A stretch of DNA of 64,000 bases, taken from positions 17,638-81,637 of the forward strand of contig JAKLFB010000027.1 in the NCBI GenBank assembly GCA_022711435.1, written 5' to 3'. The notes beneath the pieces were generated by a model that was not told the DNA's origin, made no database searches, and saw only the letters and a program-made list of their open reading frames with translations. Shown here piece after piece: positions 9,292 to 18,800 of the stretch. Every line of letters starts with the position of its first letter. Position 1 is the stretch's first letter. Made by a program: the position numbers and the translations under genes. The DNA is from Verrucomicrobiota bacterium (lineage in GTDB: Bacteria; Verrucomicrobiota; Verrucomicrobiia; Limisphaerales; UBA1319).

Positions 9292-9718
9292 GTCAAAATC
9301 GATCCGACCCTAACAAACGGCCAGCCCCAGGTAAAGAGCCGGTACCGATCAGGGGTCAGTCAATGGTATTGTAGTATTCTCGGACCTGCTGGATGGGCCG
9401 GCTTCCCAGGGATCGCCGGAAAAGAGCTGCAGAAGAAAATCGGGGGCCAGCCAATAGCATTGTGCCATACACAGCGACGAATATGGCACCACGTCAGGGC
9501 ACGAGACGTGCTATGCAGGCCCGGTCCCCTGCCTGCGCGGCAGGCAGGCCTGACCGGGCATCGCATCACTTGTTTCGCTGCGTATTTTTCACCCCGCCGG
9601 GCAGATCGATCGCATTCCCGCGGACCAGCGAAAAAAGCGCATCCTCAGCGATACTGCCACCGCCCGAGCCAACAACGCCGAAAATCCAATGCCGCCTGCG
9701 GGCGTTAACAATGACCCC
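9292..9718. other. Non-coding stretch with a degenerate repeat-bearing element
   Basis: No convincing gene lies between lysC and the next CDS. Two imperfect direct copies of a 21-base motif (GGGGTCAGTCAATGGTATTGT at 9352-9372; 17 of 21 identical at 9443-9463) occur near one end. An inverted match to their start, TAACAATGACCCCTTA, lies at 9706-9721 at the other end. Between them is a large hairpin (separate entry). The arrangement resembles the remains of a small mobile or REP-type element. Confidence 0.5.
9519..9559. repeat. Large palindromic hairpin
   Basis: Outer arms GCCCGGTC (9519-9526) and GACCGGGC (9552-9559) enclose perfect inner arms CCTGCCTGC (9528-9536) and GCAGGCAGG (9540-9548) around a 3-base loop. 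This is far more stable than a chance structure. No T tract follows, so a REP-like element is more likely than a terminator. Confidence 0.7.
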
Positions 9719-10381
9719 TTACAATCGTTTCCTCCACCGCATCAGACCGGCCCCCCCCAGCAGGACCACCCCCGTCATCGTCGCCACCCCAACAGGCTCA
9801 GGCACTGCCCCGCCCACGTAAAAATGATCCATCGCAGCCCACGCAGAGTCTCCGCTCTGCACCACTCTTATTGTGATCGAACTGATCGGCACGTCAGACG
9901 ACCGGAAACCACGAAACTTGGGGTCGCTAGTCGGATCGAATGTGAACGTTTGGGTTGTGCCGTCGTTTAGTTCCAAGGCAATCGACCTCGATAGGTATCC
10001 CCCATCGTAATTCGCTGGATAGAAAAACCCGCCTACCGCTGTCACTGAGGCACCTGTGAATTCGACCTTCAGACCATCATCACGTTCCGAAACAGACATC
10101 GCGGAGTTTAGTGAGTAAAGCGTGCCGATTCCGGGGTCGGGGGTGATCTCGTATCCCCAAGAACCGTAACTCAGCAGCAGTTCGGTTCCCTGGAAACTTT
10201 TATCTCCTGTTTCATCAGTATACCCGTCGAAATCCTCCAGGTAATAACCTGGGAGCAGGTAACTCTTGAACGTGTTTTCATTTTCAGTAAGGAACACGTT
10301 GGCATTGGCACTCAGGGCGGCACAGGCGGCGAGGCCGGCCAATGCCGCAAGCCGTTGAATCCTAACAGACACCGTTTTCAT
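9719..10381 (-). CDS. PEP-CTERM sorting domain protein
   Basis: A 220-residue secreted protein. It has a signal peptide in the first 28 residues (core LAALAGLAACAALSANA) and a C-terminal tripartite tail VPEP, then a hydrophobic helix, then RWRKRL. That tail is the PEP-CTERM signal recognised by an exosortase, after which the protein is usually anchored at or released from the cell surface. The central region is rich in Asp, Gly and aromatic residues with no recognised domain. It is divergent from lexA with a 240 bp gap. Exosortase itself is not in the window. Confidence 0.8.
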   Translation of the reverse strand: MKTVSVRIQRLAALAGLAACAALSANANVFLTENENTFKSYLLPGYYLEDFDGYTDETGDKSFQGTELLLSYGSWGYEITPDPGIGTLYSLNSAMSVSERDDGLKVEFTGASVTAVGGFFYPANYDGGYLSRSIALELNDGTTQTFTFDPTSDPKFRGFRSSDVPISSITIRVVQSGDSAWAAMDHFYVGGAVPEPVGVATMTGVVLLGGAGLMRWRKRL

Positions 10382-10578
10382 AAATTCTTCCTCCGATTGC
10401 CTCCCGCCGAGGTTAAGGCTCCCTTAATGCCTTCAGTCGCTTCTATTTGCGCGAAAAAGCTCGTTTTGTCAACTCAAACCCTCGGCCCTCCGTTAAAAAA
10501 TCAATGCGCCAAGCATGAAACAGAATTCGCCTCGACGGGTTGGTTAACGCCTCGCAGCGCCAAATCACTCTTCCCCTG

Positions 10579-10604
10579 TTGACATCCGCCGCCCAGGGTA
10601 TACT
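10579..10604 (+). promoter_or_regulatory. Candidate lexA promoter
   Basis: TTGACA (10579-10584) and TATACT (10599-10604) are near-consensus -35 and -10 hexamers, but the spacing of 14 bases is short. The -10 overlaps the LexA operator. If used, the leader before the lexA ATG at 10622 would be only about 10 bases. Confidence 0.5.
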
Positions 10605-10617
10605 GTTCATTTGAACA
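10604..10617. promoter_or_regulatory. LexA operator (SOS box)
   Basis: TGTTCATTTGAACA is a perfect match to TGTTC-N4-GAACA, the LexA motif described for Verrucomicrobia. The palindrome extends to 18 bases (10602-10619, ACTGTTCATTTGAACAGT) with only the two central bases unpaired. It lies 4 bases before the lexA start codon and over the -10 box, ideal for autorepression and for control of the downstream polymerase gene. Confidence 0.93.
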
Positions 10618-10621
10618 GTTT

Positions 10622-11248
10622 ATGAATGCCCTGACATCCCGACAACAACAGATCCTCGAATTCATCCGCCAGCACCTGGAACTCGAGTCCATGGCCCCTT
10701 CCCTCCGCGAAATCGCTGCCCATTTCGGCTTCCGCAGCATGACTGCTGCCGCTGATCACGTCCGCGCCCTCCAACGCAAAGGCGTCCTCGAAACCCATCC
10801 CCACCGGGCCCGGTCTCTCCGCATTGCCCGCCCCTGGTCGCCCCGCCGACGCCAAATCGTCGATATCCCCCTCTACGGCGCCATCCCCGCCGGCTTCCCC
10901 GACAGCCGCCGCCAGGAAGCCCAAGGCTGCATCTCCATCGATCTCGAAAACCTCAGCCTCCACCCCGGCCCCCGCACCTTCGCCCTCGAAGTCAAAGGCG
11001 ATTCCATGATCGGACGCCACATCCTCGATGGCGATATCGTCGTCCTCGAGCACGGCCTCACACCGCGCAACGGCGACATTGTCGCCGCCCTGATCGATAA
11101 CGAAAGCACCCTCAAAACCCTCGTTCTCGAACGCGGAAAATCCTGGCTCCGCGCTGAAAACCCCCGCTACCCCCAGCTCATCCCCGCCGCCGAGCTCGTC
11201 ATCCAGGGGGTCATGATCGCCCTCCTCCGCCGGCGCAGGAATTCCTGA
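10622..11248 (+). CDS. lexA: LexA repressor, SOS regulator
   Basis: Transcriptional repressor of the DNA-damage response, inactivated by RecA-stimulated self-cleavage. The 208-residue protein has an N-terminal winged helix-turn-helix (LTSRQQQILEFIRQHL to about residue 65) and a C-terminal S24 peptidase domain. The cleavage site is A90-G91 (IPAGFP), the catalytic serine is S128 (GDSMIG) and the catalytic lysine is K165 (STLKTLV), so all parts needed for self-cleavage are present. Start codon and operator are only 4 bases apart, giving direct autoregulation. The polymerase fusion gene starts 38 bp after the lexA stop with no terminator between them, so one LexA-controlled transcript is expected. 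Confidence 0.96.
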   Translation: MNALTSRQQQILEFIRQHLELESMAPSLREIAAHFGFRSMTAAADHVRALQRKGVLETHPHRARSLRIARPWSPRRRQIVDIPLYGAIPAGFPDSRRQEAQGCISIDLENLSLHPGPRTFALEVKGDSMIGRHILDGDIVVLEHGLTPRNGDIVAALIDNESTLKTLVLERGKSWLRAENPRYPQLIPAAELVIQGVMIALLRRRRNS

Positions 11249-11286
11249 CCGGACCTCGCATCAATCGGCAGCCGACATATCCGCCC

Positions 11287-14200
11287 ATGCTCCGCGCCAT
11301 TGTCCATCTCGATGCCGATGCCTTCTTCGCCTCGGTCGAGCAGGCCGCCGACCCTCGCCTCCGCGGCCGGCCCGTTGCTGTCGGCGGCGAAAAGCGCGGC
11401 GTCATCGCCTCCGCCTCCTACGAGGCTCGCCGGTCCGGCATCTACACCCCCATGCCTACCGCACGCGCCCGCAAGCTCTGTCCCCAGCTCATCGTCCTCC
11501 CCGGCGACTTCGAAAAATACGAGCGGTTCTCGCGCTGGATGTTTTCCTACGCCTACGATTTCACTCCCGATGTCGAAATCACCTCGATTGACGAAGGCTA
11601 TTTCGACCTGACAGCCGCCCGCCGCTCCCCCCTCGATATCGCCCAAACCATCCGCCAGGCCATCCGCCAAGCGCTCAAAATCTCCGTCAGCGAAGGCATC
11701 GCCACCAGCAAGCTCGTCAGCCAGATCGCCGCCAAACTCCATAAACCCGCCGCGTTCGCCCAGGTCCCGCCCGGCCAGGAACAACCCTTCCTCGAGCCCC
11801 TCGCCAACCATTGGCTGCCCGGCATCGGCCCCCAAACCGCCGCCCGCTTCAACGCCGCCGGCCTCGCCCGCATCGGCCAAATCGCCGCCACACCCGTGGA
11901 TCTCCTCGAGCTGCTCGTCGGCCGCCTCGCACCCTCGATCCGCAATTTCGCCCTCGGCATCGACCCCCGCCCCATCGTCCCCGTCAGCTCCCCCGCCCAA
12001 TCCTACAGCCAACAGGAAACCTTCCCGGCCGATACCACCGACGAATCTTTCCTCGAAGCCACGCTCCGCCGCATGGCCGACCATCTCATGGCCAAAATCC
12101 GCGCCGACCGCAAATGCATCCGCACCCTGACAGTGCGCGCCCGCTACAACGACATGGCCGAAGACCAGGCCAGCGAAAGCCTCGACGAACCCACCTGCCT
12201 CGAATCCGACCTCTACCCGCGGCTCGATCGCCTCCTCCGCCAAGCCTGGAAGCGGCGCGTCAGCCTTCGCCTCGTCGCCCTCAAGTTGTCGAATGTCTAC
12301 AACACCCTCGCCAGCCCCGCCCTGCCGCTCGATCGCCCCGCACTCCAACACGCCGCCCGGCTCCGCCTCGCCGCCGCCGTCGATCACCTCCGCCATGCCC
12401 GCGGACACCAAGTCATCCTCCACGAACACGACTTCACCCTCTCCCCCGCGCACCGCGGGGGAGAGGGAAGTTCCATTGCCAGCCGCCGTACAGAATCCCT
12501 CGCCCCCGCACACCGCGGGGGAGAGGGCAGGGAGAGGGGGCATTCCTTGGCTCGGGAAATTCTCTCCCCATCGAACCGAAGCAGCCATGAATTGACTTCC
12601 CATGAACCTCCTCCCAGCCCCCAACCACCCTCCTCCCTCTCGATCCATGTCCCCCACCCACACACCCCATCCATCCCCCTGGCTGTCCATAGCTATTACT
12701 CGTTCCTCAATTCCACGCTCTCCCCCGAAACCATCGTCGCTCTGGCTGCACGCTACAACCTGCCCGCCGTCGCACTCACCGATACCCATAACCTCCATGG
12801 CGCAGTCGAGTTCTTCCAGGCCGCACGCCAAGCCGGCATCCGACCCATCCTCGGCGCCGAACTCGAACACCCAGACCATTCCCTATACCTCTACGTCGAA
12901 AATGCCGCCGGCTATCGCAACCTCTGCCATATCCTCAGCCGCATCGATGCGCTGGATCCTTCCGCCTCTCCGCTACCCATGAACCGCCCTCCTCTCCCGG
13001 CCTTCGGCCACCCTCTCCCCCGCAGTCCGCGGGGGAGAGGGCAGGGAGAGGGAACGTTCCGGCACGCTCCACTTCGCCATTGGCTCGCCTCCTTCGACAC
13101 CGCCGGGCTCGTCGCCATCAGCTCCGACTCTCGCCTGGCCGGCCTCTTCCCCAACCGATTCTATCTCGACGTCGATCGATCTCAACAACCCCCGCCACCG
13201 ACCGGCCCTCGTCATTGCCCCGCTGTCGCTCTCCTCCCCATCCATTACGCCGAACCCGCCGACCGCTTCAAATTCGACGTCCTCCAATCCATCCGCACCT
13301 GCACGCTCCTCCGCCAAGCTCACCCCGACAAATCCCCCGAAGGCTCATTCCACTTCCCGCCTCCGACTCAAATGCCCGACCGATTCGCCAGCGATCGCAC
13401 CCTGCTCGATCGCACCCGCGAGATCGCCGACCGTTGCTCGTTCGAATTCCCGTTCGGCCCCCCCCAGTTCCCTCCCTTCGCTCCCCCTGATGGATCATCC
13501 GCGCCCGCCTTCCTCCGCGCGCGCGTCCTCGAAGGCCTTCGCCGCCGCTACCCCGATCGCCATCCCCAAATCCAACCCCAGATCGAACACGAGCTCGCCA
13601 TCATCAGCCAGGTCGGCTACGCGGAGTATTTCCTCGTCGTTTGGGACATCCTCCAGGAATGCCGGCGGCGCGGCATCGACTGGATCACCCGCGGCAGCGC
13701 CGCCGACTCGATCGTCTGTTATTGCCTCGAGATCAGCAATGTCTGCCCCATCCGATTCGGCCTCTACTTCCAGCGATTCCTCAACCCGGACCGAATGCGC
13801 CTCCATAAGCTCCCCGACATCGACATCGATTTCCCCCACGACCGGAAGGACGACGTCATCGACCTGATCTTCGAAAAATACGGCGCTGCCCACGCTGCCA
13901 TCGTCGGCGGGTTCTCAACCTTCCAGGGACGCAGCGCCGTCGCGGAAATCGCCAAGGTCCTCGGCGCTTCCGAATTCCAAATCCGGCGGTTTACCGAGCA
14001 TTTCCCCTGGGCCGGCGCTCGCGACATCGCGCCCCTCGTCCAGCAAAGCCTCGAGTGCCGGGATCTCCCCATGGATGAAGACCCTTACCGCACCGCCCTC
14101 GAATTGGCCGCTTTCCTCGACGGGTTCCCCCGCTATCCCAAAATGCACCCCTGCGGCGTTGTCCTCTCCCGTCAACCCATGGCCGAGCTCACCCCCACCT

Positions 14201-15801
14201 TCCGATCCCTGAAAGGCTATCCCACCACCCACTTTGACATGGATGCCGTCGAAGCCATCGGCCTCGTCAAAATCGATATCCTCGCCCAAGGCGGCCTCGC
14301 CGTCATGCGCGACGCCCGCGAATCCCTCGAACGCCAAGGCGTCTCCATCCGCCTCGATCAGCTCGAGCCATGGGCCGATCCCGCCGTTTGGGACATGATC
14401 GCCAACGGCGGCTCGCGCGCCGTCCACCACATCGAAAGCCCCGCCATGGTCGGCCTCTGCCGCCAGTCCAACGTCCACGATATCGACGGCCTCATCGCCA
14501 TCGTCAGCGTCATCCGCCCCGGCGCCGCCAATGAACAAAACAAGGTTCGATTCACCCGCCGCTACCAGGGGCTCGAGCCCGTCACTTACCCCCACCCATC
14601 GCTCGAATCCTGCCTCCAGGACGCCTTCGGCCTCGTCATCTACGAAGAACACATCCTCCAAATCTGCGAACGCTTCGCCGGGCTCCCCCCGGGACGCGCC
14701 GATGTTCTCCGCCGCGCCCTCAACCGCCGCAAATTAAAGGTCATCGACGAGATCCAGCTCGAGTTCCGCGCCGCCGCCCGCGCCCGCGGACACCCCGACC
14801 CGACCATCGACCGCGTCTGGGAGCTCGTCAGCGGATTCGCCGGATACGCCTTCTGCAAAGCCCACAGCACCGCCTACGGAGTCGAAGCCTACCAATCCGC
14901 CTGGCTCAAACATTATCACCCCGCCGAGTTCATGGCCGCCGTTCTCTCCAACGGAAAAGGATTCTACCACCCGCTGGTCTACATCCTCGAATGCCACCGC
15001 CTCGGCATCCGCCTCCTCCCTCCCTGGATCAACCAGCCCGGCCCCGCCTTCACCCCCGTAACCGATCCACCCCACTCGATCCGCGTCCCCGTCACCCGCG
15101 TCAAAGGCCTGAGCCAGAAAACCATCCAAATCCTCCTTCGCAAACATGCCCGCAAACCCTTCGCTTCACTCGAAGATTTTTACCGGCGCGTGTCCCCATC
15201 GCCGGAAGAAATGGAAGCCCTCCTCCGCGTCGGCGCTTTCGACGGGTTCGGACCCTCCCGCACAGCTCAATACTGGGAATACCGCCACCTCCATCGCTCC
15301 TGCGGCTACCGCGGCGAATCCGGCCAGGGCTGGCTGTTCCCCCCTGAACCCGCCCGAACCCCTGAAATCCCCCTCGAAGAACCGACCCCACACCAGCGCC
15401 TCGAGTGGGAAACCGACCTGCTCGATTTCCCCGTCAGCGGCCACCCCATCGAGCTCTACGACCACGTCGCCTGGGAAACCTATTGCCCCGTGTCACGGCT
15501 GGATGAGTTCATCGGACAACGCGTCGTCGCCTGCGGCCTTGTCATCGAACAACGACTCCACCACCAAATCACCGGCGAACCCATGAAGTTCCTCACCCTC
15601 GCCGATTGGACCGGCATCGTCGAAACCGAGCTGTTCGCCTCGACCTACCGCAGCTATGGGCTCGCCACTGTCCGTTACCCCGTCCTCGAAATCACCGCCA
15701 CGGTCGAGCCTTACGAAAATCGACGCGGCTTCTCCCTCCGCATCCACCGCGCCGGCCAGCCCAGAACCCGCTCCCCCCGCCACAGCCCCGCGATGCGCTG
15801 A
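11287..15801 (+). CDS. DinB-type Y-family polymerase fused to DnaE2-like C-family polymerase
   Basis: One uninterrupted frame of 1504 residues. Residues 1-383 are a complete Pol IV-like polymerase: HLDADAFFASVEQ with D9, and SIDEGYF with D102 and E103, so the metal-binding acids are intact. Residues 384-455 are a low-complexity Pro/Ser/His linker with two translated palindromes. Residues from about 456 are a DNA polymerase III alpha of error-prone type: a PHP domain (VHSYYSF, ALTDTHNLHGAVEFFQAA), palm acids in PDIDIDF (843-849) and GLVKID (D996), a helix-hairpin-helix region, a possible beta-clamp motif QGWLF (1347-1351) and an OB fold near 1412-1495. There is no tau-binding tail. The PHP has lost metal ligands (A466; DTHN for DHGN), so proofreading is unlikely. 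It follows lexA by 38 bp. Expected role: SOS translesion synthesis. No imuA is nearby. Confidence 0.9.
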   Translation: MLRAIVHLDADAFFASVEQAADPRLRGRPVAVGGEKRGVIASASYEARRSGIYTPMPTARARKLCPQLIVLPGDFEKYERFSRWMFSYAYDFTPDVEITSIDEGYFDLTAARRSPLDIAQTIRQAIRQALKISVSEGIATSKLVSQIAAKLHKPAAFAQVPPGQEQPFLEPLANHWLPGIGPQTAARFNAAGLARIGQIAATPVDLLELLVGRLAPSIRNFALGIDPRPIVPVSSPAQSYSQQETFPADTTDESFLEATLRRMADHLMAKIRADRKCIRTLTVRARYNDMAEDQASESLDEPTCLESDLYPRLDRLLRQAWKRRVSLRLVALKLSNVYNTLASPALPLDRPALQHAARLRLAAAVDHLRHARGHQVILHEHDFTLSPAHRGGEGSSIASRRTESLAPAHRGGEGRERGHSLAREILSPSNRSSHELTSHEPPPSPQPPSSLSIHVPHPHTPSIPLAVHSYYSFLNSTLSPETIVALAARYNLPAVALTDTHNLHGAVEFFQAARQAGIRPILGAELEHPDHSLYLYVENAAGYRNLCHILSRIDALDPSASPLPMNRPPLPAFGHPLPRSPRGRGQGEGTFRHAPLRHWLASFDTAGLVAISSDSRLAGLFPNRFYLDVDRSQQPPPPTGPRHCPAVALLPIHYAEPADRFKFDVLQSIRTCTLLRQAHPDKSPEGSFHFPPPTQMPDRFASDRTLLDRTREIADRCSFEFPFGPPQFPPFAPPDGSSAPAFLRARVLEGLRRRYPDRHPQIQPQIEHELAIISQVGYAEYFLVVWDILQECRRRGIDWITRGSAADSIVCYCLEISNVCPIRFGLYFQRFLNPDRMRLHKLPDIDIDFPHDRKDDVIDLIFEKYGAAHAAIVGGFSTFQGRSAVAEIAKVLGASEFQIRRFTEHFPWAGARDIAPLVQQSLECRDLPMDEDPYRTALELAAFLDGFPRYPKMHPCGVVLSRQPMAELTPTFRSLKGYPTTHFDMDAVEAIGLVKIDILAQGGLAVMRDARESLERQGVSIRLDQLEPWADPAVWDMIANGGSRAVHHIESPAMVGLCRQSNVHDIDGLIAIVSVIRPGAANEQNKVRFTRRYQGLEPVTYPHPSLESCLQDAFGLVIYEEHILQICERFAGLPPGRADVLRRALNRRKLKVIDEIQLEFRAAARARGHPDPTIDRVWELVSGFAGYAFCKAHSTAYGVEAYQSAWLKHYHPAEFMAAVLSNGKGFYHPLVYILECHRLGIRLLPPWINQPGPAFTPVTDPPHSIRVPVTRVKGLSQKTIQILLRKHARKPFASLEDFYRRVSPSPEEMEALLRVGAFDGFGPSRTAQYWEYRHLHRSCGYRGESGQGWLFPPEPARTPEIPLEEPTPHQRLEWETDLLDFPVSGHPIELYDHVAWETYCPVSRLDEFIGQRVVACGLVIEQRLHHQITGEPMKFLTLADWTGIVETELFASTYRSYGLATVRYPVLEITATVEPYENRRGFSLRIHRAGQPRTRSPRHSPAMR
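12437..12467. repeat. REP-like palindrome inside the polymerase gene, copy 1
   Basis: Perfect 14 bp arms CCCTCTCCCCCGCG / CGCGGGGGAGAGGG around the loop CAC. It begins two bases after the last conserved codon of the DinB part and is translated in frame as part of SPAHRGGEG. Confidence 0.85.
12497..12527. repeat. REP-like palindrome inside the polymerase gene, copy 2
   Basis: Same element as copy 1 with a single arm mismatch (CCCTCGCCCCCGC against GCGGGGGAGAGGG), followed by CAGGGAGAGGGGG. It encodes APAHRGGEGRERG, nearly the same peptide as copy 1, because both lie in the same frame. Confidence 0.85.
13011..13041. repeat. REP-like palindrome inside the polymerase gene, copy 3
   Basis: Arms CCCTCTCCCCCGC / GCGGGGGAGAGGG (13 bp, perfect) around AGTCC, followed by the same CAGGGAGAGGG tail as copy 2. 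It lies within the PHP region of the C-family polymerase and is read in a different frame (PLPRSPRGRGQGEG, residues 575-588). Confidence 0.85.
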
Positions 15802-15833
15802 CTCCGCTTCCGCTCATCGCTGAACACCGGGAT

Positions 15834-18800
15834 CTAATCCGAGCCCGTTTCGATCAGTGCCGGCTGGCAAACCCGATAGAATCGCCGGGCGGTCCCCACA
15901 GCCCCTGGATCGGCGATCTGAACCGTGCCGAGGTGATTGGTGGCCTGGCCCAACGATTGCCACTGAACCAGATCGCTCGAGCCCAGCACCTCCAACATGC
16001 TCCCAGACGGACCTTCAATGCGCAGCAGGACCAGGCCCTCCGGGCTCGTCTCCACTTGGGTGATTACCGGCGCCACCGCCCCACCCGTGACGCTCTCGAA
16101 TGGCTCGGCCTCGCTGACCAACTGCGCCTGCGAGCCGTCTGCCATGCTGGCCGGGAGCGCCGCCGCCAATAGGCCGCCGCCCGAAGACACCGAATAGATG
16201 AAATCCACCGGGACATACATTTGCCCCAAACCACCGTTAGGCCTCCAGTTCGTGGTGTATACCCCGCTCAGAAGCGCGGCTGCCGCGGTCGTCGTCGCTG
16301 TCGTGTTGACGTCGTACCACCAATCTCCATTGTAGAACTCCTGGCTCATCAGGTAATACTCTTTGCCCGCCTCGAGAGTGACAGGGCTTGCCAGGGCCAT
16401 ATACTTAAACTGCCCATCCACACCTCCTGCGGGCGTCCATGTCACCGATGCGACCGTCACCTTCGTTGATCCATCGACCAGGATCAGCGGATGATTCTGC
16501 GCGTTCCCCGCCACAAAAATGCGACCCAACCGGCTGACTTTGATCGGAGCCGCCCCCACCTGGAACCGCGCGCCAACCCAGTTACCATAGTTGTTCCGTT
16601 TGGTCCCCAGGCTCTTGGTCAGCACCCAGGGCAGCTCTTGATCGTCATCCTTGATCGTCACCGTCACCGACGACCGGCTGATCAGCGTGTAGCCCGCGCC
16701 GCTGGCCAGCCTCAACACCACGGTCTCGTCTGCCTCGTTCAAATTGTCGTCCAGAACGCTCACCGTCTTCGTCGCCGTGCTGGACCCCGCGTCAAAGATC
16801 ACCGTGGTCCCGAGTGCCGTGTAATCCGTGCCGCTCGTCGCCGTGCCTCCCACCGTAAAGTTGACTGTCAGCGGCGACTCGGTCGAACCAGTCCGAGCAA
16901 AGGTGAATGTCCCCGTCCCGCTCCCTGTTGACGGCTCTCCTGCCACCGCGTCTGTCGCCGCCACAGTCACCGTCGGATTCATGGCGACAAAGTTCGCCCT
17001 GACCGTTGCCGGGGCGCTTATGGTCACGGTCGTGCTCGCTGCATAGGGACTCATGATCGCCGCCGTTCCGCTGGTCACCGTCCAGTTCACAAACGCGTAG
17101 CCCACATTGTCGGTTGTCGCGCTGATCGCCGTCGCGACTCCCTTCGTCACTTCCAGCGTCCCGCTCGGTGTCGTTGTGCCTCCCGTCCCTGCCTCAACGG
17201 TCAGCTCCGTTGTCGTGCTGGCTTCCACCAGGCCGGTGATCTGGAAACTGAACGGATTCTCGTCGCTGTCGTCGTTGCTGAAGCTCACATCGCCCGCATA
17301 CGTCCCCGCTGCCACCGCATCCAGCCGGATCGTGAACGTGTCCTGCCCGCTGGCTGCGATGCTCCCCGCCAGCCCTTCCGTCACCGTATACCCGCTCGGC
17401 ACCGTCAGCCCCGATGTCGTCAGCGCCGCCGTCCCCACGTTCTTTACCGTGAACACTCGGTCCAACGCCGTCCCCACGGTCGTCGTTCCAAAGTCGGTGT
17501 CATCGGCCGCCGACGGCGTCGCGTCACCATCCACAATCTCCACGCTGTTCCCCGTGACCTCGATCTCCGGCTCGAGAACCACAACAGCTGTCACCTCTCC
17601 CGTGATCCGGAAGTTGAACGGATTCTCGTCGCTGTCGTCGTTGCTGAAGCTCACATCGCCCGCATACGTCCCCGCTGCCGCCGCATCCAGCCGCACGGTG
17701 AACGTGTCCTGCCCGCCGGCCGCAATGCTCGCCGCCAATCCCTCTACCACCGTATACCCGCTCGGCACCGCCAGCCCCGATGTCGTCAGCGTTGCCGTCC
17801 CCGTGTTCTTCACCGTGAACACTCGGTCCAACGCCGTCCCCACGGTCGTCGTTCCAAAGTCGGTGTCATCCGCCGCCGACGGCGTCGCATCCCCATCCAC
17901 AATCTCCACGCTGTTCCCCGTGACCTCGATCTCCGGCTCGAGAACCACAACCGCTGTCACCTCTCCCGTGATCCGGAAGTTGAACGGATTCTCGTTGCTG
18001 TCGTTGTTGCTAAAGCTCACATCGCCCGCATATGTCCCCGCCGCCGCCGCATCCAGCTGCACAGTGAACGTGTCCTGCCCACTGGCCGCGATGGTCGCCG
18101 CCAGCCCTTCCGTCACCGTATACCCGCTCGGCACACTCAAAACCGATGTCGTCAGCGCCGCCGTCCCCGCGTTCTTCACGGTGAACACTCGGCTCACCGC
18201 CGTCCCTACCGTCGTCGATCCAAAGTCCGTGTCATCCGCCGCCGACGGCGTCGCGTCACCATCCGCAATCACCACAGCATTCCCCGTGACCTCGATCTCC
18301 GGGGCGGTGATCACGCCCTTAATCTGAAAGTTGAACGGATTCTCGTCGCTGTCGTTGTTGGCGAAGCTTACCTCGCCCGTATAAGTTCCCCCTGCTGCCG
18401 CGTTAAACCGGACCGTGAAACTGTCCTGCCCGTTGACCGCGATGGTCGCCGCCAATGCTTCCGTCACCGTAAACCCACTCGGCACCGTCAGTCCCGATGT
18501 CGTCAGGGTAGCGGATCCTATATTCTTCACCGTGAAGATGCGGCTCGCCGTCGCCCCAAGCGACATTGTCCCGAAATCCGTGTAGTCCGCTGTCGATGGC
18601 GTCGTATCACCATCCGCAATCACTATGTTGTTGCCCCTAACCTCGATCTCCGGCTCGAGAACGACCACCGCTGTGACCTCTCCCGTGATCCGGAAGTTGA
18701 ACGGATTCTCGTCACTGTCGTCGTTGTTAAAGCTCACATCGCCCGCATATGTCCCCGCTGCCGCCGCATCCAGCCGCACAGTGAAGGTGTCCTGCCCGCC

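Noticed and set aside
12602..12982. Separate start for the DnaE2 gene at the ATG at 12602
   Set aside because: That ATG is in another frame and leads only to a short shadow; no in-frame ATG occurs between the two polymerase parts, and only in-frame TTG codons could serve as starts.
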